Assembly: GCA_028696495.1 (NCBI GenBank) | Contig: JAQVGY010000021.1 | Span: forward strand, 1-11,374 | Direction of reading: 5' to 3' | DNA: 11,374 bases | Source: Atribacterota bacterium | GTDB taxonomy: Bacteria; Atribacterota; Phoenicimicrobiia; Phoenicimicrobiales; Stramentimicrobiaceae | Notes under the pieces: model-generated | Seen by the model: only the letters and a program-made list of their open reading frames with translations | Told to the model about the DNA's origin: nothing | Database searches by the model: none | In this document: positions 1-5,643 of the stretch, in pieces | Numbering within the stretch: position 1 is the first letter of the stretch | Layout: each line of letters begins with the position of its first letter | Translations under genes and position numbers: made by a program

Positions 1-87
1 CCTCAAAGACTTGAGGATAAGAACTTTTAAAATAAAATTAACCTGTTTGACCAACAGGATAATCAGGTTCATAATAACCTTCGGTCA
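1..87. repeat. cluster of nested inverted repeats
   Basis: Four short perfect inverted repeats sit in this stretch. CCTCAA (1-6) pairs with TTGAGG (11-16), and CCTGTT (42-47) with AACAGG (53-58). AGGTT (65-69) pairs with AACCT (76-80), and TGACC (48-52) with GGTCA (83-87). AACCTG (40-45) can also pair with CAGGTT (64-69), so some pairings exclude others. No T-run follows, so these are not classical terminators. They could be the end of an upstream transcript or part of a long leader for the ribosomal protein genes. The window start may cut the first hairpin. Confidence 0.35.
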
Positions 88-158
88 TTAGTTTTTAGTA
101 AAATAAATTTATTTATATTTTTTATGTAAATGTCTAAATACTGTGGGCATAAGTGGAT

Positions 159-197
159 GAGATTGCCATGGTATGCTTTCAGCATCTCGCAATGACA
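159..197. repeat. degenerate GTCATTGCGAG-type palindromic repeat
   Basis: On the minus strand this reads TGTCATTGCGAG, a variable middle, then GCAATCTC. That is the end signature of a palindromic intergenic repeat found dispersed in many bacterial genomes. ATTGC (162-166) pairs with GCAAT (189-193), and ATGCT (173-177) pairs with AGCAT (181-185) around a TTC loop, so it folds as an imperfect hairpin. The ends are well kept and the middle is degenerate. No other copy is visible in this window. The family assignment is from memory of the motif. Confidence 0.5.
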
Positions 198-290
198 AAG
201 AAGTATAAGAAAAAATAGAAGCTGAAAGTTGAAAACAGTTTTGTATTAAACGTTTTACTAAATACTAACTGACAACGACTAGTAATTTTC

Positions 291-338
291 AAGGGGTTTT
301 AAAGGGGAAGGATTCCCCCCTTTATATTCTTCCCCTTT
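291..338 (+). promoter_or_regulatory. mutually exclusive hairpins in the rpmI leader
   Basis: Two G-runs (AAGGGG at 291-296 and 302-307) and two C-runs (CCCCTT at 317-322 and 332-337) can pair in several exclusive ways. The longest helix is perfect: AAAGGGGAAG (301-310) with CTTCCCCTTT (329-338). A local alternative pairs GGGGAA (304-309) with TTCCCC (313-318) around a GGA loop, leaving 291-296 free to pair with 332-337. The structure ends 11 bases before the GGAGGAA ribosome-binding site at 350-356. Such a switch would suit autogenous control of L35/L20, known in B. subtilis and E. coli, but the role here is inferred. Confidence 0.4.
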
Positions 339-349
339 ATAATATAGAT

Positions 350-356
350 GGAGGAA
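350..356 (+). promoter_or_regulatory. ribosome-binding site of rpmI
   Basis: GGAGGAA is a near-perfect Shine-Dalgarno site 8 bases before the ATG at 365. It lies just downstream of the G/C-run hairpins, so their folding could affect access to it. Confidence 0.75.
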
Positions 357-364
357 TTATTTTT

Positions 365-562
365 ATGCCGAAAATGAAAACACATCGTGGTGCTGCAAAA
401 CGATTTAAAATAACTGCATCAGGGAAAATTAAGCGTTCTAAAGCTTATAAAAGCCATATATTAACTAAAAAATCTGCAAAAAGAAAGAGGCAGTTATCAC
501 AATTGACTATAATGGATAAGAGTGATAGCAAAAGAATAAGACGCCTATTGCCTTATTTATAA
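365..562 (+). CDS. rpmI: 50S ribosomal protein L35
   Basis: This encodes a 65-residue, highly basic protein with the family's typical length. It opens with the L35 signature MPKMKTHRGAAKRFK and continues with the conserved TASGKIKRSKAYKSH stretch and a C-terminal SDSKRIRRLLPYL. L35 is a small structural protein of the large ribosomal subunit that binds 23S rRNA. The ATG at 365 is set by the GGAGGAA site 8 bases upstream. It is followed by rplT after 63 bases, the usual pairing. In most bacteria infC lies directly upstream. Here there are 364 gene-free bases instead, so infC is either before the window or elsewhere. The leader hairpins at 291-338 suggest translational or attenuation control. 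Identification is very secure. Confidence 0.97.
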   Translation: MPKMKTHRGAAKRFKITASGKIKRSKAYKSHILTKKSAKRKRQLSQLTIMDKSDSKRIRRLLPYL

Positions 563-625
563 ATTTTAAATGAATTAAATAATATTTTTCAGATGAATGA
601 AGAGTTTGAATGAGGAGAGAAAGTC

Positions 626-982
626 ATGCCAAGAGTAAAAACCAGTGTTGCTTCAAGAAATAGAAGGAAAAAGATTCTTAAAGCTGCTAAAGGATACCGG
701 GGTGGTAAGAGCAAGCTTTTACGTACTGCCAAAGATGCAGTAAGAAAATCATTAACTTATGCCTATCGGGATAGAAGGGCTAAAAAAAGAGATTTTCGAC
801 GTCTCTGGATTACCCGCATTGGTATTGCTGCCAGGATTGAAGGGTTTTCTTACAGCCAGTTGATGGATGGACTTAAAAAAGCGAACATGCTAATAAATCG
901 TAAGATGTTAGCTGAAATCGCTTTAAACCACAATGAAGGTTTTTCAGAGTTAGTTAAATTAGCTATGGCAGATAGTAAATGA
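626..982 (+). CDS. rplT: 50S ribosomal protein L20
   Basis: This encodes 118 residues, the usual L20 length. The basic N-terminal extension begins MPRVKTSVASRNRRKKILK, followed by AAKGYRGGKSKLLRTA and the globular C-terminal domain with RDFRRLWITRI and NRKMLAEIA. L20 is an early 50S assembly protein that binds 23S rRNA through its long N-terminal tail. Its C-terminal domain also represses its own operon in E. coli and B. subtilis by binding an mRNA mimic of the rRNA site. A GAGGAG site (612-617) precedes the ATG by 8 bases. The gene is almost certainly co-transcribed with rpmI. Downstream, 93 bases and then a T-box separate it from pheS, so readthrough into pheST could be checked by that riboswitch. 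Confidence 0.97.
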   Translation: MPRVKTSVASRNRRKKILKAAKGYRGGKSKLLRTAKDAVRKSLTYAYRDRRAKKRDFRRLWITRIGIAARIEGFSYSQLMDGLKKANMLINRKMLAEIALNHNEGFSELVKLAMADSK

Positions 983-986
983 ATAC

Positions 987-1034
987 AATCTGCTATAAAA
1001 ATTAATGGTATAAGTATTCACAAGTTTGCAGATT
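987..1034 (+). terminator. weak inverted repeat after rplT
   Basis: AATCTGC (987-993) is perfectly complementary to GCAGATT (1028-1034), starting a few bases after the rplT stop codon. The loop is long (34 bases) and only a broken T-rich stretch (CTTATTAAGTTT) follows. It may end some rpmI-rplT transcripts or simply structure the 3' end. It is not a canonical intrinsic terminator. Confidence 0.25.
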
Positions 1035-1075
1035 CTTATTAAGTTTAAAAAATAATTAAATAAATAGAGAGAAAA

Positions 1076-1308
1076 TAAAAAGATAGTAGATAAAGTTAGC
1101 TATTATGTAAAATAAGAATGCTGAGTTTATCGAAATTCACTTTTTAGGAGCCGGCTGAAAATTAAAAAATTAGGTCAGGACGGATTATCTCGTTACAGAT
1201 AAAATAAGTTTGGACTTGAATAATATTAAGTCAAAAAGGGTGGTAACGCGGAGAAGTTTATAATTTTCGTCCCTTTGTTAAAGGAGAAAATTATAGACTT
1301 CTTTTTTT
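1076..1308 (+). ncRNA. T-box riboswitch sensing tRNA-Phe
   Basis: This is a tRNA-binding leader that lets pheS be transcribed when uncharged tRNA-Phe accumulates. Stem I is formed by TAAAAAG (1076-1082) with CTTTTTA (1140-1146). Above it lies a specifier loop with AGTA on the 5' side and GAAATTCA on the 3' side. The specifier triplet is TTC (1136-1138), a Phe codon, followed by a conserved purine. The upper helix GATAAA/TTTATC (1089-1094/1126-1131) continues into GCTATC-like pairing up to a loop of about 19 bases. A further hairpin lies at 1185-1202 and Stem III at 1213-1232. The T-box AGGGTGGTAACGCGG (1237-1251) carries the bulge TGGT, complementary to the ACCA end of tRNA with discriminator A. 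Antiterminator pairing is AAAGGG (1235-1240) with CCCTTT (1271-1276), plus GCG/CGT. Stem I is short and seems to lack the usual distal tRNA-elbow-binding module. Confidence 0.93.
1253..1308 (+). terminator. T-box intrinsic terminator of pheST
   Basis: The 5' arm at 1253-1268 pairs with 1286-1301 in a 16-bp stem with one G-U pair. It is followed directly by seven T residues (1302-1308). The 5' arm includes C1268, and the loop holds the CGTCCCTTT segment that the antiterminator needs. The two structures are therefore exclusive, as expected for transcriptional T-box control. Confidence 0.93.
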
Positions 1309-1320
1309 ATAATATGAGAT

Positions 1321-1328
1321 GGGAGGGG
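1321..1328 (+). promoter_or_regulatory. ribosome-binding site deciding the pheS start
   Basis: GGGAGGGG, with the core GGAGG at 1322-1326, lies 8 bases before the TTG at 1335. It is too far from the in-frame ATG at 1347 (20 bases). It is downstream of the in-frame TTG at 1275, which sits inside the T-box structure. The site therefore selects TTG 1335. Confidence 0.75.
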
Positions 1329-1334
1329 ATTCTT

Positions 1335-2345
1335 TTGGAAAAAGATATGGAAAGCTTAAAAGAAAAATTCCATAAAAAGATTGCTTCTATCAAAGATAGA
1401 GAAGAGTTACAGAGAATAAGAAATGAGTATATTGGACGTAAAGGCATTGTAGCTCAAATGTTAAAGAATATAACTTTATTGTCATCGGAAGAGAAACCCA
1501 GAGTAGGTGAGTTGCTCAATAGAATAAAAAGGGACTTTCAGAAGGCCATAGCAGAAAAAGATAGGGAGTTTCTAACAGAAAAACCTGTAGAGGAGAAGAT
1601 AGATATTACTATTCCCGGTAAAGATTTTATGCTGGGAACCATTCATCCTATTGAATTAATTCTGAAAGCTACTGAAGATATTTTTCTGGGGATGGGGTTT
1701 TGTATTGTCGATGGACCGGAAGTTGAACTTGATTATTATAATTTTGAAGCACTGAACATTCCTAAAGACCACCCGGCTAGAGATGACCAGGATTCTTTCT
1801 ATATTACCCCGGATATTCTTTTAAGAACACAAACATCCCCCATGCAGGTCAGAATAATGGAGAACCAGCCCCCACCGGTGCGTATAATTTCGGCAGGTAA
1901 ATGTTATCGCCGGGATTCGATAGACAATACCCACACCCCAATGTTTCATCAGATAGAGGGTCTGGCGGTGGATAAAGATATTTCTATGGCTGATTTAAAG
2001 GGTGTAATAATAGAATTTTGTAAACAAATTTTTGGAAAAGATAGAATTACAAGATTCAGGCCTGGCTATTTCCCCTTTGTAGAACCAGGAGTTGAGGTCG
2101 ATGTATCCTGTGGATTGTGCAAAGGTAAGGGGTGCCAATCCTGTGGGTATAGCGGTTGGTTAGAGATTATGGGTGCTGGTATGGTTCATCCACATGTCTT
2201 AGAAATGGCTGGCTATAATGCCCAAAAATACACTGGTTTCGCTTTTGGTATGGGTGCCGAAAGAATTGCTATGCTAAAATATGGAATTAACGATATTCGT
2301 TTATTTTTCGAAAATGATTTACGCTTTTTAACTCAATTCAAATAG
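1335..2345 (+). CDS. pheS: phenylalanyl-tRNA synthetase alpha subunit
   Basis: PheS is the catalytic class II subunit of the (alpha-beta)2 enzyme that charges tRNA-Phe with phenylalanine. From the TTG at 1335 the product is 336 residues, normal for bacterial PheS. An N-terminal coiled-coil tRNA-binding region (about 1-85) is followed by the catalytic domain. Motif 1 is near 104-122 (HPIELILKATEDIF). Motif 2 is near 183-210 (GKCYRRDSIDNTHTPMFHQ). Motif 3 is GFAFGMGAERIAML at 301-314. Ala303 is at the site matching E. coli Ala294, which shapes the Phe pocket. Four cysteines in a CxxC-x4-CxxC pattern (259-270) sit in the insertion before the VHPHVLEMAG segment. They could bind zinc; I recall similar cysteines in Firmicutes PheS. 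The gene is controlled by the Phe T-box and is followed by pheT after 27 bases. Confidence 0.96.
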   Translation: MEKDMESLKEKFHKKIASIKDREELQRIRNEYIGRKGIVAQMLKNITLLSSEEKPRVGELLNRIKRDFQKAIAEKDREFLTEKPVEEKIDITIPGKDFMLGTIHPIELILKATEDIFLGMGFCIVDGPEVELDYYNFEALNIPKDHPARDDQDSFYITPDILLRTQTSPMQVRIMENQPPPVRIISAGKCYRRDSIDNTHTPMFHQIEGLAVDKDISMADLKGVIIEFCKQIFGKDRITRFRPGYFPFVEPGVEVDVSCGLCKGKGCQSCGYSGWLEIMGAGMVHPHVLEMAGYNAQKYTGFAFGMGAERIAMLKYGINDIRLFFENDLRFLTQFK

Positions 2346-2372
2346 AAGAACATTGATAGGAGGGACTAATTC

Positions 2373-4808
2373 ATGCAGGTCTCATACAATTTATTAAAAG
2401 AATATGTAGATATAGATTTAACACCACAGGAATTGGCAGAACGACTTTCTATGAATGGTATTGTAGCTGAACGTATAAAACCGGTATTTGAAGAGGTTAA
2501 AGGGGTTGTTATAGGGAAAATAACTGAGATACAAGTTATTGGGAAAAGTGGTAATCTATCACTTTGCAAGGTAGATATAAAAAGTAGAGAGCTGCAAATA
2601 ATCTGCGGTGCTAAAAATATTAATATAGGAGATTTTGTTCCAGTAGTTACCGAAGGTGGTAATTTACCCGGATTGGGAGAAATTGAAGGAAAAGAGATTC
2701 ATGGGGTATACTCTCAAGGGATGCTCTGCTCAGCCTGGGAATTGGGGCTGGAAAAGAGTAAGTCCCCGGGTATTTTGATTTTGGATAATAATCTTCCTCT
2801 GGGAGAAAATATTGAAAATCTGACAGCTATAGGGAATGATGTAATCTTTGATTTTGAAATATTCTCCAATCGTCCTGATTTGCTGAGCATAATCGGGATT
2901 GCTCGAGAGATTGCAGCTTTTTCTTGTAAAACCCTGCGTATACCTGAACAAGAGCTGGTGGAAACAGATGAGTTGATAACAGATTATATATCAGTAGAAG
3001 TAGAGGATGAAGACCTTTGTCCCCGCTATGCCGGTAGAATTATTAAAGGATTACAGGTAGAAGAATCACCATTCTGGTTAAGATGGAAACTCTTTTTACT
3101 GGGTGTCAGGCCAATTAACAATATAGTAGATATTACTAACTATGTGATGATGGAAACCGGCCAACCGCTCCATGCCTTTGACCTGAGCTTTATCAATGGT
3201 AAGAAAATAATCATTCGCAGAGCAAACCCCAGAGAAAAGTTCAGGACTTTAGACGGAATGGACCGAATATTAAATGTGGATAATCTGGTTATTGCAGATT
3301 CTGAACGTGCTATTGCTTTAGCTGGTGTGATGGGTGGAGAGAATTCTGAAATTAAAGACAGTACCAAAGATGTCTTTCTGGAATCAGCATATTTCGACCC
3401 GATAAATAACAGGAGAACCAGCAGCTATTTGGGAATGAGGACAGATGCCTCTAATCGGTTTGAAAAGGGGATAGACCCCTATGGTCAGGTTTTTGCCTTG
3501 AACAGGGCTGCTTACCATATTATGAGGCTTACTGAAGGTAAAATTCTCTCCGGAGTTATTGACCAATACAGTAAAAAACTGAGCAGGGGAAAAGCAATTA
3601 AGCTGAATTTATCTAAGGTAGCTCAGGTATTAGGAACAAAAGTTGGTAAATCTAACAAGGAGAGTAAAGAAAGAATAATTGATATTTTGAATAGATTAGA
3701 ATTTCAAATTAATTCACAAGATGAACAATTTTTAGAGATTACTCCTCCCAGTTTTAGGAGTGACATAAAGATCGATGTGGATATTATTGAAGAAATTGCC
3801 AGAATATTTGGTTATGAAAATATTCCCTCTACATTATTTAAGGCAACATTAATTCAGGAAGGTAAAAGTGATAGACAAAAAATAGTGGATAAGATGAGAA
3901 ATATTCTGATTAGTTGCGGAATGCATCAAATAGTTAGCTACAGCATGATTAATCCTAAGTATTTTGAATGGTTAAAACTACCCTTGTCTCACAATCTTTG
4001 TCAGACAATCAAGTTGTCCAATCCCTTGATTCAGGAACAGACTATTATGAGGACTACTTTGATACCCGGTTTGCTTAAGGCTATACAATGGAATGTTAAC
4101 CATAGTATGGAACAAATAAAATTATTTGAAATAGGAAGGACTTATTTCCCGCAGAAGGATTCCAGGAAAGGTTCTCTGCCCGTTGAAAAACTTATGGTAA
4201 GTGGAGGTATTGTCAAAATTGGAAGGGGAAATATCTGGCAAAAAACTGAAAACTGGGACCTTTTTTATCTAAAAGGCATACTGGAAGCGTTCTTTGATTC
4301 ACTGGGAGTTCATGATATCGATTATCTGCCAGGGGATTCGCCTTTTTTCCATCCACAAGAGAATGGTATAATAAAAATTAAAGATAAAAAGATTGCTATT
4401 TTTGGAAGGTTAGAAGATGATATTATAAACCTTTTGGATATACCGGGGAATATATTATTATTTGAACTTGATTTTGAAGAACTATATCCCTTGATAGAAA
4501 GAGAGATTATCTTCCAGCCACTGCCAAAATATCCATATATTCAAAGAGATATGGCTTTAGTGATTGATGAAAGAATAAATTTTGCCCAGATCAAAAGAGA
4601 GATACTAAAAGTAAGCCAGGATATTAAAAAAAGAGTAGAGTTATTCGATGTATTCAGGGGAAAACAGATTAAAAGGGGCTGTAAAAGTATAGCTTTCTCA
4701 ATATTTTTCCAGGCAGATGATAGAACCTTGACCGATATTGAAGTCGACAAAATAATGGAAAATGTTAAAATAAGATTAAAGGAACTTTTTCAAGCAGATT
4801 TAAGGTGA
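2373..4808 (+). CDS. pheT: phenylalanyl-tRNA synthetase beta subunit
   Basis: PheT is the large partner of PheS. It binds tRNA-Phe and removes mischarged tyrosine. The 811 residues match the family's normal size and domain order. These are an N-terminal segment (MQVSYNLLKEYVDIDL), an EMAP-like OB tRNA-binding domain (about 40-150), the B3/B4 editing domain (about 212-385), the B5 domain (about 405-480), a catalytic-like core (about 490-700) and a C-terminal ferredoxin-fold anticodon-binding domain (about 717-811, beginning PKYPYIQRDMALV). The editing site looks intact, with His267 in TGQPLHAFD and Glu337 in FLESAYFDP, both at positions expected from E. coli PheT. AGGAGGG (2358-2364) stands 8 bases before the ATG. 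It is translated from the same T-box-controlled transcript as pheS. Confidence 0.97.
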   Translation: MQVSYNLLKEYVDIDLTPQELAERLSMNGIVAERIKPVFEEVKGVVIGKITEIQVIGKSGNLSLCKVDIKSRELQIICGAKNINIGDFVPVVTEGGNLPGLGEIEGKEIHGVYSQGMLCSAWELGLEKSKSPGILILDNNLPLGENIENLTAIGNDVIFDFEIFSNRPDLLSIIGIAREIAAFSCKTLRIPEQELVETDELITDYISVEVEDEDLCPRYAGRIIKGLQVEESPFWLRWKLFLLGVRPINNIVDITNYVMMETGQPLHAFDLSFINGKKIIIRRANPREKFRTLDGMDRILNVDNLVIADSERAIALAGVMGGENSEIKDSTKDVFLESAYFDPINNRRTSSYLGMRTDASNRFEKGIDPYGQVFALNRAAYHIMRLTEGKILSGVIDQYSKKLSRGKAIKLNLSKVAQVLGTKVGKSNKESKERIIDILNRLEFQINSQDEQFLEITPPSFRSDIKIDVDIIEEIARIFGYENIPSTLFKATLIQEGKSDRQKIVDKMRNILISCGMHQIVSYSMINPKYFEWLKLPLSHNLCQTIKLSNPLIQEQTIMRTTLIPGLLKAIQWNVNHSMEQIKLFEIGRTYFPQKDSRKGSLPVEKLMVSGGIVKIGRGNIWQKTENWDLFYLKGILEAFFDSLGVHDIDYLPGDSPFFHPQENGIIKIKDKKIAIFGRLEDDIINLLDIPGNILLFELDFEELYPLIEREIIFQPLPKYPYIQRDMALVIDERINFAQIKREILKVSQDIKKRVELFDVFRGKQIKRGCKSIAFSIFFQADDRTLTDIEVDKIMENVKIRLKELFQADLR

Positions 4809-4821
4809 TAATTTACTTAAT

Positions 4822-4830
4822 AAGAGGGGG
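4822..4830 (+). promoter_or_regulatory. ribosome-binding site of cvpA
   Basis: AAGAGGGGG lies between the pheT stop and the start of the CvpA-like reading frame. No ATG, GTG or TTG occurs in that frame for more than 150 bases downstream. The nearest plausible start is ATC at 4840, about 9-12 bases away, followed by two ATT codons. Confidence 0.5.
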
Positions 4831-4839
4831 CTTTCAGCC

Positions 4840-5388
4840 ATCATTATTAACTGGGTTGACTTAATAATACTTGTAATTGTCTTATTTAATGTATTTTTAG
4901 GTTTTAAAAGAGGTGTTATTGCAGAATTATTAACACTGATAGGTTTAATATCCGCTATTTTTGTCTCTATATTCTGGTATCATGATTTAAGTGTGTTTCT
5001 CATTAAGCAATTCAAATGGAATGAAGCTCTATCAAATATAATCAGTTTTATTATTATTTTTCTTCTGGTTATATTCTGTTTTAGAATATTGGAGACCCTG
5101 CTAAACAGAATTGTAGATATGCTATTCTTAAGCTGGATTAACAACTTAGGCGGCGTTTTATTCGGATTTCTCAGGGGTGCCATTATAGCAAGCCTGCTCT
5201 TATTCCTGGTTAATTTTATTCCTCTACCTTTAGAAATTAGAATTCAGTTATCAGATTCAGTTTTAGCTAAATATCTTTTAGATGGCCTAATAGTTATTTA
5301 CAACTCTGTACATGAGTGGTTGCCAGAACATTTTCAATTCGAAGCAGAAATTTTAAGAGAGAATTTATTTAAAAATATTGGTGTTTGA
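4840..5388 (+). CDS. cvpA: CvpA family membrane protein, probable non-AUG start
   Basis: The frame reads INWVDLIILVIVLFNVFLG, then FKRGVIAELLTLIGLI, the typical N-terminus of CvpA (colicin V production) family proteins. The product is about 182 residues with four predicted membrane segments near 7-21, 28-47, 65-90 and 103-129, and a short C-terminal tail. The family's biochemical role is unsettled. E. coli cvpA was found through colicin V production. The frame has no ATG, GTG or TTG before GTG 4993, which would delete the first two helices. I therefore place the start at ATC 4840, with ATT 4843 or 4846 as alternatives. It follows pheT by 31 bases and is probably co-transcribed with it. B. subtilis has a CvpA-family gene (yshB) between pheT and mutS2 as well. 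The family call is firm and the exact start is not. Confidence 0.85.
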   Translation: MIINWVDLIILVIVLFNVFLGFKRGVIAELLTLIGLISAIFVSIFWYHDLSVFLIKQFKWNEALSNIISFIIIFLLVIFCFRILETLLNRIVDMLFLSWINNLGGVLFGFLRGAIIASLLLFLVNFIPLPLEIRIQLSDSVLAKYLLDGLIVIYNSVHEWLPEHFQFEAEILRENLFKNIGV

Positions 5389-5431
5389 AATTTATAATAT
5401 CAGGATTTAAAGATTCTGATATTATAAATTT
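5388..5431. terminator. 16-bp perfect hairpin at the end of cvpA
   Basis: The sequence 5388-5403 is perfectly complementary to 5416-5431. The inner GATT/GATT bases can extend the stem through G-U pairs to a four-base loop. It begins at the last base of the cvpA stop codon. There is no T-run on the plus strand, so it may be a Rho-independent-like terminator without a tail, an mRNA 3'-end stabiliser or a processing site. The stem is almost wholly A/T. Confidence 0.45.
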
Positions 5432-5643
5432 AAGGATATTTGAGAGAAAAAGGTACAGACATACATCCCTATGCAAGAAGAGGAAGATACAGGGCAAGCA
5501 GGGCTTGAATTTTAAAGAGCAGCACGCAGTAGTATATTATGGTAGCTTTATGTGATTTTTATATAAAACTTTAATGGATATGAATTAAGGATTTGAAAGC
5601 GGGGTTTCAGAGGATGTTACTCCCCTGTTAGTATGTGGAATCT
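5432..5643. other. gene-free gap between cvpA and mutS2
   Basis: I see no convincing gene here. The stretch 5450-5540 is visibly less AT-rich than its flanks and holds only short open frames, the longest about 38 codons without a usual start, with no recognisable product. GGGG (5601-5604) could pair with CCCC (5622-5625) around an AGAGGA motif. In B. subtilis polX lies at this position, but no remnant is recognisable. A promoter for mutS2 may lie in the AT-rich part near 5555-5575 (TTTTTATATAAAAC), but I could not pair it with a good -35 box. Confidence 0.4.

Noticed and set aside
131..196. 21-codon frame starting ATG 131 (MSKYCGHKW...)
   Set aside because: No ribosome-binding site, no recognisable product, and it runs through the palindromic repeat.
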